Origin: Streptomyces kaniharaensis
GTDB lineage: Bacteria > Actinomycetota > Actinomycetes > Streptomycetales > Streptomycetaceae
DNA length: 64,000 bases
Direction of reading: 5' to 3'
Assembly (NCBI RefSeq): GCF_009569385.1
Contig: NZ_WBOF01000001.1
Span: forward strand, 4,329,501-4,393,500
The number at the start of each line of letters is the position of its first letter. Positions within the stretch are counted from its first letter, which is position 1. This document shows positions 24,422-33,958 of the stretch, piece by piece. The notes under the pieces were generated by a model. That model did not search any database and was not told the DNA's origin. It saw only the letters and a list, made by a program, of their open reading frames with translations. A program made the position numbers and the translations under genes.

Positions 24422-27400
24422 CTACTGCTTGGCGGGCGTCCCCGCGGCCGGCGGCGTCGCCGCGGGAGCGGCCGGAGTGTTCGGCTGGGTGCCCGGGGTG
24501 CCGGGCTGTGCCGGGGGCACGACGGGCTGCGGCGCCGGCGGGGTCACCGCGTACAGTTCGACGCCCCACAGCGAGTAGCCGTACTTGGTGGCCCGGGACA
24601 CGCCCTGCATCCGCACGAACTTGACGTTCGCGGCGTCGAAGCGCACCGTCTCGTCGCCGCCCTTGCCGTTGTCCACCCGTGCCGCGGTCGTCCAGGTCAC
24701 CCCGTCCGCCGAGGTCTGGATCTTGTACGACGCGGCGTACGCGGCCTGCCAGTGCAGCACCGCCGCCCCCAGGTGGACGGCCTGCGGCAGCTCCAGCTGC
24801 ACCCAGGCGTCGTCCTTCGCGGGCGAGGACCAGCGGGTCTTCGGGTCGCCGTCGGCGACCGCCGAGGCCGGGAAGTTCGACGTCTCGTCGCCGGAGGAGG
24901 TGGCCTTCGCGCCGAGCGCCAGGTCCGGGCCGCTGGTCGGCGGCACCACGTGCACCTGGAGCACCTGCTTGACGACGGTCGAACCGGCCATGAACTGCAC
25001 CGGCACCTGGTACGTCCCGGACGGCGTCCCGGGCGCCGCGCTGACCAGCAGCGGCACACCCACCTTGCCGCCGCGCGGCACGGTCACCCCGGCCGCCGGG
25101 GCCACGGTCAGGCCCTTCGCGACGGCCGGCACGTCGGCCTGGATGGTGCCGCTGGTGCCCTCGGGGCGGCCGGCCTCGACCGTCGCCCGCGTCTGGGCGG
25201 GCGCGGGCGCGCCGGTCACCACGTCCAGGGACGGGTCGGCCAGGGTCAGCCGGGCCGCCGGGGCGTCCGCGTACCAGGGGATCACCTGGTTGACCACCGG
25301 CGCGTCGCCGCCCGGCTTCCAGGCCAGCCGGAACGCGTCGGCGCTCTGACCGCCGGCCGGCAGCTCGTTGTAGCCGGGGTTCACGGTGCCGATCTCCACC
25401 CAGGTGCCGTCCGGGCGCCGCACCGAGACGGTCGCGGTGGCCCGCACGCTCGGGTCGGTCAGCACGGTGAGCCGGTCCAGCGGCCGGGCCGAGCCCAGCT
25501 CGACGGTCAGCGGCTCGTCCTGCGCGGTCGGCGGCTTGGCCGCCCGGTACGCGGTGTCCGGGTTGCCGTCCAGCACTGCGGCCGGCGAGGAGCCGGGCAG
25601 CGCGGCCGGGCCGCCGGTGACGCTGGCCGGGGCGTCGTCCGGCGCGGTCACGGTGAACTCGCGCACCGCCACGGCGGTCTTCTGCGCGGCGGTGGCGCGC
25701 AGCCGCACCGCCCGTACCACCGTGCCCGCGGGCAGCTGGGCGCTGACCGTCTTCTGGCTCTTCACCACGGCCAGCTGCTGCCAGCCGCCCTCGCCGCTGG
25801 TGTACTCCAGCACGCCGTCGCGGATGTAGTCGTCGACCGCGCTCTGCGCGTCCGGGCCGTCGCCCCAGCCGCCCATCAGCACGGTGACGTTGCCGACCGG
25901 GCGTGCGGCGCCGAGGTCCACGCCGACGGCGTCGCCCGGCTGCGGGGGAGCGGAGCTCCAGTAGAAGGTGTCGGCCGCGCCGTCGGTCATCAGCGCCGGC
26001 AGGTGGTCGTGCGCGGTGCCCATCGTGGTCGTCGGGGTGACGCGCCCGCCGCCCACGCCGGCCCAGTTGTCGGCGGCCTTCACCGCGCGCTCCAGGAACG
26101 GGCCGAGCACGCCCGCGCCGATCGTCGCAGGGCTCTGGGCCAGCAGCTCGCGCAGTCGGTTCAGCTCCACCCGGGCCTTCCACGCGGCGGCGCCGTCGCC
26201 GCCGTGCTGGGCCAGCAGCATGTCCAGCGCGGCCTGCCCGGCGAGCCCGTAGTCGCGCAGCGGCGCCAGCCACGGCGCGGCCTCGGCGGCGAGGGCGGAG
26301 GTCGCCTGGGTGTCGGCCAGGGTCTGCTGGGCCTTGGCCATCGCGCCGAAGGCGTCCCGCAGCGGGGCCGCCGCCTCGATGAGCTTGGCGAGGTCCGGCC
26401 CGGCGCCCGAGGTGGGCTCGGCGGTGGCCCAGAACTTGTCGAGCAGCGGCGTCAGATAGGCCGACTCCTGCTTCGACAGCGGCGAGGAGGAGCTGTTCCC
26501 GGCCAGCGCGGTGACCGCCGACAGGGCCGTCCCGGCGGGCGTGGCGCCGGAGCCGGTCGGGCCGGCCAGCGAGCGCAGCGAGGCCTGCCAGGACTCGTCC
26601 GGCTTGTAGCCCGCCGGGTTCCAGGCGAAGTCGCCGGCCGTGGCCAGGGCTATCCGCGAGGCCACCGGCTGCTGCATCGCGCCGGTCAGCATCACCGCCG
26701 AACGGGTGGCCACCTCCGGGTCGCGGCCGGTGTAGGCGCCGAGGAAGAGCCGGTCCGGGCTGGCGTCGTTGACCGGGTAGTTGTCCATGGTGACCAGCGG
26801 GTGCCCGTACAGGCCTGCGGTGTCGGCCGTCTGAGTGCCCGTGATCTTCTCCGGGATCACCCCGACCCCGCTCCACGCCACCTGCACCCCGGCCGGCAGC
26901 GCCTCCGCCAGTGCCTTGCGGTACGGCGTCGTCCCCGACTGGTGGTACTCGGTCGGCACGACCGACAGCGGCGCCAGGCCCGGGTTCTTCGCGATCAGCC
27001 GGTCCTGCACCTTGGCCGCCAGGGCGGCCTGCGCCTTCGCGGCGGCGGCCGGCCCGGTGCCGTACGCCGAACGGTCGTCGCCGCAGTGCCACTCGTCGTA
27101 GCTGACGTCCAGGAACTGCAGCTGGAACGCGGTGAAGCCGAGCGCGCGCAGCCCGTCCAGCTTCGCCACCAGGGCGTCCACGTCCTTGCCGGAGCTGAAG
27201 CAGAACGACTGCCCCGGGTCTATCGCGTAGCCGAGCGTGACGTGGTTCTGCGCCGCCCGGCCGCCCAGCGCGCGCAGCTCCGCCGCCCTCTCCGCCGGGT
27301 ACGCGTCGCGCCAGCGGGACAGCCGGTACGGGTCGTCACCGGGCGCGTAGAGGTAGAAGTTCTGCTTGGACCGGCCGAGGAAGTCCACCTGGTCCAGCCG

Positions 27401-28384
27401 CTGCTGCGCCGTCCACGGCGTGCCGTAGAACGCCTCCGCGGTGCCCCGCACCGGCGCCCCCGACGGCCAGTCGCGCAGCGTGATCCCCGGCAGACCGAGC
27501 CCCGACGCACCCGGCGCCTGCCCCTGTCCGGCCGGCACCGCGGCCAGCAGCTGGCGCAGGCTCTGCGCCGCGTAGAAGGTGCCCGCCGCGTCCGCGCCCG
27601 CCAGCACCACCACGCCGTACGTCCCGCCGCCCTGCGCGGGCAGCTGACCCGCCGACAGCACGTAGCCGCCGATCGGCATCCCGATCAGCGACGGCGCCTG
27701 GGCGTCCTTGCCCCCGGCCGCGACGGCCAGGTCGCGCAGCGCGCGGTCCGTGGTGGCGTCCGCACCCTCGGTCGGCCCGCCGACGTACACCACCAGCGAG
27801 CCGGCCTCCGGCGCGCCCGCGTCGACCTGCGGGATCACCGACGTCGCCCCGGCGATCCCCAGCACCTCGCGCACGGCGTCCACCGCGCCGTGGTCCGCCT
27901 TCGGCGCGGTCACCAGCGTCACGGCGGCCGGCACCGTGACCGCCTTGCCCGCCACGGTCTGCTCCTGCGGACGCGGGAACACCTGCGGGTTCGTCACACT
28001 CCCCAGCGGCGTCTGCGGGGCGGTACTGACCACCTCCGGCCCCGACGCCTCCGCGTACGCCGCCGACGGCGTGACGCCGGCCATCAGCCCGCCGACCACG
28101 GCCGCCGCCGCGACACCCGCCGCGATCTGCATCGTTCGACGCCCCGGCCGCCCCGCGGCCCGATCGGCCCGCTCGGCCCGTACCGACGCCAGCAGCGGCT
28201 CGGTCCCCTTCAGATCCGCGATCAGCCGGTCCGCCGTCTTCGGCGCCAGCTGACGGCACGTCCGCGCGGTCGCCCGCCGCGCCGCCAACGCCGCGGGGTG
28301 ATACAGCACCTCCCGCAACGCAGCACTCTGTTCCAACTGATGCCGTAGCCGCCGCCCGGCCACCACGGACACTCGAGCTTGCAC
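24422..28384 (-). CDS. Very large GH84-like beta-N-acetylglucosaminidase, surface-exposed
   Basis: A 1320-residue protein. The GTG at 28384 follows GAGGAGGCTCC. About 84 basic residues precede a hydrophobic segment (AAGVAAAAVVGGLMAGV, residues ~88-104) ending AYA, so it is a late signal or signal anchor. A GH20/GH84-type beta-sandwich comes next (to ~300), then the catalytic barrel (~308-620) with RGTAEAFYGTPW, QLQFLDVSYDEWHC, PTEYHQSG and TMDNYPVND. Helical and discoidin-like regions follow, with a clear F5/8C carbohydrate-binding domain near the end (KATSSGDETSNFPASAVADG, WVQLELPQAVHLGAAVLHW). The tail is Pro/Ala-rich. It should act on GlcNAc-containing polymers outside the cell. The adjacent Asp pair of classical GH84 enzymes is not seen; D-V-S-Y-D takes its place. 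Confidence 0.82.
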   Translation of the reverse strand: MQARVSVVAGRRLRHQLEQSAALREVLYHPAALAARRATARTCRQLAPKTADRLIADLKGTEPLLASVRAERADRAAGRPGRRTMQIAAGVAAAAVVGGLMAGVTPSAAYAEASGPEVVSTAPQTPLGSVTNPQVFPRPQEQTVAGKAVTVPAAVTLVTAPKADHGAVDAVREVLGIAGATSVIPQVDAGAPEAGSLVVYVGGPTEGADATTDRALRDLAVAAGGKDAQAPSLIGMPIGGYVLSAGQLPAQGGGTYGVVVLAGADAAGTFYAAQSLRQLLAAVPAGQGQAPGASGLGLPGITLRDWPSGAPVRGTAEAFYGTPWTAQQRLDQVDFLGRSKQNFYLYAPGDDPYRLSRWRDAYPAERAAELRALGGRAAQNHVTLGYAIDPGQSFCFSSGKDVDALVAKLDGLRALGFTAFQLQFLDVSYDEWHCGDDRSAYGTGPAAAAKAQAALAAKVQDRLIAKNPGLAPLSVVPTEYHQSGTTPYRKALAEALPAGVQVAWSGVGVIPEKITGTQTADTAGLYGHPLVTMDNYPVNDASPDRLFLGAYTGRDPEVATRSAVMLTGAMQQPVASRIALATAGDFAWNPAGYKPDESWQASLRSLAGPTGSGATPAGTALSAVTALAGNSSSSPLSKQESAYLTPLLDKFWATAEPTSGAGPDLAKLIEAAAPLRDAFGAMAKAQQTLADTQATSALAAEAAPWLAPLRDYGLAGQAALDMLLAQHGGDGAAAWKARVELNRLRELLAQSPATIGAGVLGPFLERAVKAADNWAGVGGGRVTPTTTMGTAHDHLPALMTDGAADTFYWSSAPPQPGDAVGVDLGAARPVGNVTVLMGGWGDGPDAQSAVDDYIRDGVLEYTSGEGGWQQLAVVKSQKTVSAQLPAGTVVRAVRLRATAAQKTAVAVREFTVTAPDDAPASVTGGPAALPGSSPAAVLDGNPDTAYRAAKPPTAQDEPLTVELGSARPLDRLTVLTDPSVRATATVSVRRPDGTWVEIGTVNPGYNELPAGGQSADAFRLAWKPGGDAPVVNQVIPWYADAPAARLTLADPSLDVVTGAPAPAQTRATVEAGRPEGTSGTIQADVPAVAKGLTVAPAAGVTVPRGGKVGVPLLVSAAPGTPSGTYQVPVQFMAGSTVVKQVLQVHVVPPTSGPDLALGAKATSSGDETSNFPASAVADGDPKTRWSSPAKDDAWVQLELPQAVHLGAAVLHWQAAYAASYKIQTSADGVTWTTAARVDNGKGGDETVRFDAANVKFVRMQGVSRATKYGYSLWGVELYAVTPPAPQPVVPPAQPGTPGTQPNTPAAPAATPPAAGTPAKQ

Positions 28385-28609
28385 AGGAGCCTCCTCGCCA
28401 GGCCTTGACCACATCCGGGCAAGCCCACCAGCTACCCAACCCGGTGTCAACGCCGACGACGGGTATGCCGAGTTTGTCCTTTTTGATCATGCCCGGCCTC
28501 CTGGCCCCGGTCGACCCGCACTCGTGTCGCGCAGGGTCATCGGGCCGTCACGCGGGTAGGACTGTGGTCGTCCTGACCAGGCGTTGCCGAGACATCGCAG
28601 GAGCCGCGA

Positions 28610-30733
28610 GTGGCCGCTTATCTCGATCGTGACGGAGCCGACGGGCTGAAGGTGCCGACGCAGGACGCGCCGGCGCCTCCCGCCGAGCTGGTGGCGCTGG
28701 CGCAGGCGTACGGGGTGGACACCCGGGATCCGGGGCCGGGAGGTGTGCCGGTGGGGGCGCGGACGCTGGTGGCGGTGCTGGCGGCGCTCGGGGTGGCGGC
28801 GCGGACGCCGGAGGAGGTGCGGGAGGCGCTGGAGCGCCACCGGGCCGAGCACCAGGCCCGGTTGCTGCCGCCGTGCGTCGTGGTCCGCGCCGGGCGGCGG
28901 ACGGCGCTGGACGTGCCCGCCGACGCGCGCCTGCACGTGGAGCTGGAGGACGGCGGGGTGTGGGAGCTGCCCCGCGGCCACTCGCACTGGCTGCCGGCCG
29001 ATCTGCCGCTCGGGCGGCACGTCCTCAAGGCCGAGACGAGCAGCGGCAAGGCCCGGGCGGCGCTCATCGTCGCGCCCGAGAAGCTCCCCGAACTCCCGGG
29101 CCGCAGCTGGGGGTTCCTCGCCCAGCTGTACTCCGTGATGTCCGACCGCTCGTGGGGCATGGGCGACCTCGGCGACCTCGCCGACCTCGCCCAGTGGGCG
29201 GGCGCCGACCTCGGCGCGGGCTTCGTCCAGATCAATCCCCTGCACGCCGGCCTCCCCGGCGCCCCCTCCGACCCGTCCCCGTACCGCCCCTCCTCCCGCC
29301 GCTTCGCCGACCCCGTGCACCTGCGCGTGGAGGCCGTCCCCGAGTACGCCCACCTCACCGGCGAACAGCGCGCCGAGGTCGAGGAGCTGGGCCGCCGGGC
29401 CGACCGGCTCCGCGCCGAGGTGCTCGCGCACGACGGGCTGATCGACCGGGACGCCGTCTGGGCGCTCAAGCGCGAGGCCCTGGAGCTGCTGCACGACGTG
29501 CCGCGCGGGCCCGGCCGCCAGGCCGCGTACCGGGCGTACCGGCGCCGCGAGGGCGAGTGGCTGGAGCGGTACGCGCTCTGGAACGCGATCGCCGAGGAGC
29601 ACGGCCCGGACTGGCACACCTGGCCGAAGGGGCTGCGCCACCCGGACGGGCCGCAGGTCGAACGGGCGGCGAAGGAGCTCGCCGACCGGGTCGAGTTCCA
29701 CCGCTGGCTGGCCTGGCAGGTCGACCGGCAGCTCGCGGCCGCCCAGGCGGCGGCCCGGGAGGCCGGGATGCCGGTGGGCCTCATCCACGATCTCGCGGTC
29801 GGCGTCCACCCGGACGGCGCGGACGCCTGGGCGCTCCAGGACGTGCTGGCCGGCGGCATCTCGCTCGGCGCCCCGCCGGACGCGTTCAACGCCCACGGCC
29901 AGGACTGGGGCCTGCCGCCCTGGCGCCCGGACGCGCTCGCCGCCGCCGGCTACGCCCCGTACGCGGAGCTGCTGCGGGCCGCCGTCCGGCACGCGGGCGC
30001 CGTCCGGATCGACCACGTGATGGGACTGTTCCGGCTCTGGTGGGTGCCGGACGGGCACGCGCCGACGGAGGGCGCGTATGTCCGCTACGACGCGGAGGCG
30101 ATGCTCGGCGTGCTGGCGCTGGAGGCGCACCGGGCGGGAACGCCGGTGATCGGCGAGGACCTGGGCACGGTGGAACCGGGTGTCCGGGAGGAGCTGGCGG
30201 CCCGCGGCATCCTCGGCACCTCCGTCCTCTGGTTCGAGCGGGACTGGCCGGCGGGCGGGCAGATCCTGGCGCCGGAGCGCTGGCGGCCGGGCTGCCTGGC
30301 CACCCTCACCACCCACGACCTGCCGAGCACGGCGGCCCGCCTGTCCGGCGAGCACGTCGAGCTGCGGCACCGGCTGGGCCTGCTGGCCCGCCCGCTGGGG
30401 GAGGAGCAGGCGGAGGCGGCGGCGGAGCTGGCGGACTGGCGTGCGGCGCTGACCCGGCTGGGGCTGCTCGCGCCGGGCGAGCCGCTGTCGATGCCGGTGC
30501 TGTACCGCTTCCTGGCCGCCACCGGGGCGGCGCTGGTCGGCGTCTGGCTGCCGGACCTGGTCGGCGACCCGCGCCCGCAGAACCTGCCCGGCACGTGGGA
30601 CCAGTACCCGAACTGGCGCCTGCCGGTCGCCGACGGCGCCGGCCACCCGGTCACCCTCGACACCCTGGCCACCGCCCCCGCCGCCCCCTTCCTCGCCCAC
30701 CTCCTGGCCCCCACCCCGCCCCGACCCGCCTGA
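28610..30733 (+). CDS. malQ: 4-alpha-glucanotransferase (amylomaltase)
   Basis: A 707-residue cytoplasmic GH77 enzyme that transfers alpha-1,4-glucan chains and frees glucose in maltodextrin and glycogen metabolism. An N-terminal actinobacterial extension (~1-160) with a beta-sandwich leads into the barrel: GRSWGFLAQLYSVMSDRSWGMGDLGDL, FVQINPLHAGLPG, GLIHDLAVGVHPDGAD (nucleophile Asp), VRIDHVMGLFRLWWVP, VIGEDLGTVEPGVREEL (acid/base Glu) and TLTTHDLPSTAARLSG. The GTG start follows GCAGGAGCCGCGA. It diverges from the GH84-like gene across a 225-base gap; no regulator is adjacent. Confidence 0.93.
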   Translation: MAAYLDRDGADGLKVPTQDAPAPPAELVALAQAYGVDTRDPGPGGVPVGARTLVAVLAALGVAARTPEEVREALERHRAEHQARLLPPCVVVRAGRRTALDVPADARLHVELEDGGVWELPRGHSHWLPADLPLGRHVLKAETSSGKARAALIVAPEKLPELPGRSWGFLAQLYSVMSDRSWGMGDLGDLADLAQWAGADLGAGFVQINPLHAGLPGAPSDPSPYRPSSRRFADPVHLRVEAVPEYAHLTGEQRAEVEELGRRADRLRAEVLAHDGLIDRDAVWALKREALELLHDVPRGPGRQAAYRAYRRREGEWLERYALWNAIAEEHGPDWHTWPKGLRHPDGPQVERAAKELADRVEFHRWLAWQVDRQLAAAQAAAREAGMPVGLIHDLAVGVHPDGADAWALQDVLAGGISLGAPPDAFNAHGQDWGLPPWRPDALAAAGYAPYAELLRAAVRHAGAVRIDHVMGLFRLWWVPDGHAPTEGAYVRYDAEAMLGVLALEAHRAGTPVIGEDLGTVEPGVREELAARGILGTSVLWFERDWPAGGQILAPERWRPGCLATLTTHDLPSTAARLSGEHVELRHRLGLLARPLGEEQAEAAAELADWRAALTRLGLLAPGEPLSMPVLYRFLAATGAALVGVWLPDLVGDPRPQNLPGTWDQYPNWRLPVADGAGHPVTLDTLATAPAAPFLAHLLAPTPPRPA

Positions 30734-30862
30734 CACCGACCAGCCCGCTGGGCCCGCCTGTTGGGTCCGCCCGCCGGGCCCGCCCCGCCCGCCGGGTCCC
30801 CGGCTCCCGGAAGGCCGACCCCGGCGCGCGGGCGTCCATAAGCGGCGGGTAAGTTGGAAAAC

Positions 30863-31090
30863 GTGGACAAGAGGAACGCTTTGCGAGCCGGCGCGGTCTC
30901 CGCAACGGTCACGCTGATGATGCTGCTGTCGTCGCCCGCCATGGCCCTCACCCGGGACGACGGCGACGACCCGGGTTCCGGCCTGAGCATCGGCCAGACC
31001 ATCGGCCTGTACGTGCTGATCCCGATCGCGGCCTTCGCGATCATCGCCGCTCTCGCCGGCATGCCGTACGGCAAGGGCAAGAAGAAGTAG
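30863..31090 (+). CDS. Small membrane protein with signal peptide and one TM segment
   Basis: A 75-residue protein (GTG at 30863; a TTG at 30854 is possible). An N-terminal signal-like segment (GAVSATVTLMMLLSSPAMA) is followed by a short acidic stretch, a second hydrophobic segment (IGLYVLIPIAAFAIIAALAGM) and a Lys-rich end (GKGKKK). The topology suggests a small single-span protein exposed outside the membrane. Such proteins are found next to pepN in streptomycetes as hypothetical proteins. Function is unknown. Confidence 0.75.
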   Translation: MDKRNALRAGAVSATVTLMMLLSSPAMALTRDDGDDPGSGLSIGQTIGLYVLIPIAAFAIIAALAGMPYGKGKKK

Positions 31091-31168
31091 CCACCCCGGG
31101 CCACGGCTGACGCGGCGGCCCCACGGCCGCCCACCACGTTCATCAGGGTCCACCAGGACCCGCACACC

Positions 31169-31205
31169 CTGAAGGGGCGCCGGACCGGGTCCGGCGCCCC
31201 TTCAG
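31169..31205. terminator. Bidirectional terminator
   Basis: Perfect complementary arms of 16-18 bp (CTGAAGGGGCGCCGGACC and its complement) with a minimal loop, between the small membrane-protein gene and the convergent pepN. Confidence 0.8.
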
Positions 31206-31221
31206 GCGTTCCTGCTCCGGG

Positions 31222-33801
31222 TCAGCGCCCGCCGGCCGCCCGGTCGACGGCCTGGGCCTTGAGGGCGCGCTCGATCCCGGCCCGCGCCTCGACGACCTGG
31301 CGGCGCAGCGCCGGTGCCGGTTCGGCGGAGTCCAGCCAGGCGTTCGTCGCGTCCACCGTCTCCTGGGACACCTGCAGGCCCGGGTACAGCCCGCTGATGA
31401 TCTGCTGCGAGATCTCGTGGCTGCGCGTCTCCCACACGCCCTTGACGGCCGCGAAGTACTTCGCCGCGTACGGGGCGAGCAGCTCGCGCTGGTCGGCCTG
31501 CTGGAAGCCGGCGATCGTCGCGTCCTGGACGTAGTTGGTGAGCGCGTCGGACTCGACGACCGCGGCCCAGGCCTCGGCCTTGGCCTCGGCGGTCGGCCGG
31601 GCGGCACGGCAGGTGGCGGCGTGCTCCTGGCCGGCCGCGGTGTTGTCCCGCTCCAGCTCCGCGGCGATCAGAGCCTCGTCGGCGCGGCCGGTGGCGGCGA
31701 GCCGGGTGAGCAGGGTCCAGCGCAGTTCGGTGTCGACGGCGAGGCCCTTGATCTCCACGGACCCGTCCAGCAGCCCGGCGAGCAGGTCGAGCTGCCCGTC
31801 GGTGCGGGCGACGGTGGCGAGGGCGCGGGCCCAGGCGAGCTGGTGGTCGCTGCCGGGGTCGGCCGCCCGCAGGTGCTCCTCGGCGGCGGCGGCCCAGCGG
31901 GCGAGGCCCTGCTCGCGCCAGTCGGGGTCGGTGTACGCGTCGAGGGCGAGCTTGACCTGACGCTGCACGGACTGGACGACGCCGATGTCGCTCTCGCGCC
32001 CGATGCCCGAGAGGGCGAGCGACAGGTAGTCGCGGGCGGCGAGTTCGCCGTCGCGGGTCATGTCCCAGGCGGAGGCCCAGCACAGGGCGCGCGGCAGGGA
32101 GTCGGTGAATCCGCCGAGGTGCTCGGTGACGACGGCGAGCGAGTCCTCGTCGAGCCGGATCTTGGCGTAGGAGAGGTCGTCGTCGTTGAGCAGCACGACG
32201 GCCGGCCGGTGCCGCCCGACGAGCTCCGGCACCTCGGTGCGCGGCCCGTCGACGTCGAGCTCGATCCGCTCGGTCCGCACCAGTGCGCCGTCCGCCAACT
32301 CGTAGAGCCCGATGGCGATCCGGTGCGGGCGCAGCACCGCCTCGCCCTTGGCGCCGGCGGGCAGCGCGGGGGCCTCCTGCAGGACGGTGAAGGACTCGAT
32401 CTCGCCGTCCGTGTTGAGCACGACGGCGGGCCGCAGCACGTTGATGCCGGCGGTCTCCAGCCAGGCCTTGGACCAGGCCTTCAGGTCGCGGCCGCTGGCC
32501 TCCTCGAGCGCTCCGAGCAGGTCGCCGAGCCGGGTGTTGCCCCAGGCGTGGCGCTTGAAGTAGGCCTGCACGCCCTGGAAGAAGGCGTCCTGGCCGACGT
32601 AGGCGACGAGCTGCTTGAGCACCGAGGCGCCCTTGGCGTAGGTGATGCCGTCGAAGTTGACCTGGACGTCCTCCAGGTCGTTGATGTCGGCCATGATGGG
32701 GTGGGTGGACGGCAGTTGGTCCTGCCGGTAGGCCCAGGTCTTCATCTGGTTGGCGAAGGTGGTCCACGAGTGGGGCCACTTCGAGCCGGGGGCCTCGGCC
32801 TGACAGACGGCCTCGGCGAAGGTGGCGAAGGACTCGTTGAGCCAGAGGTCGTTCCACCACTCCATGGTGACGAGGTCGCCGAACCACATGTGGGCGAGCT
32901 CGTGCAGGATCGTCGCGGCGCGGGACTCGTACGCGGCGTCGGTGACCTTGGAGCGGAACACGTACTGGTCGCGCAGGGTGACGGCGCCCGCGTTCTCCAT
33001 CGCGCCGGCGTTGAACTCCGGGACGAACAGCTGGTCGTACTTCGCGAACGGGTAGGGGAAGTCGAACTTCTCCTGGAAGTAGTCGAAGCCCTGCTTGGTC
33101 ACCTCGAACACGGCCTCGGCGTCGAGGAACTCGCGCAGCGAGGGCCGGCAGTAGACGCCGAGCGGCACTTGCTGGTCGCCGTTCTCGTAGGTGTCGAAGA
33201 CGCCCACGTACGGGCCGGCGACGAGCGCGGTGATGTAGGTGGAGATCCGGCCGGTCGGCTCGAACGTCCAGACCTGGCTGTCGCCGTCGCCGGTCGGGAC
33301 CGGGGTCGGCGAGTTGGAGACCACGACCCAGCCCCTGGGGGCAGTCACGGTGAACGCGAACGTGGCCTTCAGGTCGGGCTGTTCGAAGGAGGCGAAGACG
33401 CGGCGGGCGTCCGGCACCTCGAACTGGGTGTACAGGTAGGTCTCGCCGTCGACCGGGTCGACGAACCGGTGCAGGCCCTCGCCGGTGTTGGTGTAGGCGC
33501 AGTCGGCGACGACGCGCAGCTCGTTCTCGGCCGCGAGGTTCGGCAGCGGGATCCGGCTGTCGGCGAAGCTCGCCGGGTCGAGCCGCTCGCCGTTGAGCGT
33601 GATCTCCTCGACGCTCGGGGCGACGAGGTCGATGAAGCTGTCCGCACCGGGGGTGGTGGCGGTGAACCGGACCAGGGTGGTGGACCGGAAGGTGCCTCCC
33701 TCGCGGGCCGAGCTCAGGTCGAGCTCGATGTCGTACGCGTGCACGTGCAGGAGATCGGCCCGGGTACGGGCCTCCTCACGGGTCAGGTTGGTGCCGGGCA
33801 C
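31222..33801 (-). CDS. pepN: Aminopeptidase N (M1 family)
   Basis: An 859-residue zinc aminopeptidase, matching the length of the streptomycete enzyme. The exopeptidase motif is EFNAGAMENAGAV, the zinc site TILHELAHMWFGD with the third ligand in NDLWLNESFATF, and the ERAP1-like C-terminal domain follows. It removes N-terminal residues from peptides in the cytoplasm. The GTG at 33801 follows AAGGAG. It stands as a single gene: a terminator follows at 31169 and another element precedes it at 33890. Confidence 0.95.
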   Translation of the reverse strand: MPGTNLTREEARTRADLLHVHAYDIELDLSSAREGGTFRSTTLVRFTATTPGADSFIDLVAPSVEEITLNGERLDPASFADSRIPLPNLAAENELRVVADCAYTNTGEGLHRFVDPVDGETYLYTQFEVPDARRVFASFEQPDLKATFAFTVTAPRGWVVVSNSPTPVPTGDGDSQVWTFEPTGRISTYITALVAGPYVGVFDTYENGDQQVPLGVYCRPSLREFLDAEAVFEVTKQGFDYFQEKFDFPYPFAKYDQLFVPEFNAGAMENAGAVTLRDQYVFRSKVTDAAYESRAATILHELAHMWFGDLVTMEWWNDLWLNESFATFAEAVCQAEAPGSKWPHSWTTFANQMKTWAYRQDQLPSTHPIMADINDLEDVQVNFDGITYAKGASVLKQLVAYVGQDAFFQGVQAYFKRHAWGNTRLGDLLGALEEASGRDLKAWSKAWLETAGINVLRPAVVLNTDGEIESFTVLQEAPALPAGAKGEAVLRPHRIAIGLYELADGALVRTERIELDVDGPRTEVPELVGRHRPAVVLLNDDDLSYAKIRLDEDSLAVVTEHLGGFTDSLPRALCWASAWDMTRDGELAARDYLSLALSGIGRESDIGVVQSVQRQVKLALDAYTDPDWREQGLARWAAAAEEHLRAADPGSDHQLAWARALATVARTDGQLDLLAGLLDGSVEIKGLAVDTELRWTLLTRLAATGRADEALIAAELERDNTAAGQEHAATCRAARPTAEAKAEAWAAVVESDALTNYVQDATIAGFQQADQRELLAPYAAKYFAAVKGVWETRSHEISQQIISGLYPGLQVSQETVDATNAWLDSAEPAPALRRQVVEARAGIERALKAQAVDRAAGGR

Positions 33802-33889
33802 TCGCTGAACTCCTTCGTCGGGCTGGTGTTGCGCATCTTCCCATGCCCAACGGACGAGGCGGCCGAATAATCGCGGGCGGACGAACGAA

Positions 33890-33930
33890 GGCGGGGCGGG
33901 CCGAGCCCGAAGGCCCGTACCCGCCCCGCC
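33890..33930. terminator. Hairpin terminator
   Basis: GGCGGGGCGGG and its complement, 11-bp arms separated by 19 bases that contain a further small stem (GGGC/GCCC), 28 bases after the stop of the PQQ-propeller gene. Confidence 0.6.
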
Positions 33931-33958
33931 CACGAAAGGACGTCAGTCCGGCATCACG

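Noticed and set aside
23996..28348. Plus-strand open frame of 1450 codons
   Set aside because: Starts inside the HNH gene in another frame and mirrors the GH84-like gene; Arg/Gly/Val-rich shadow.
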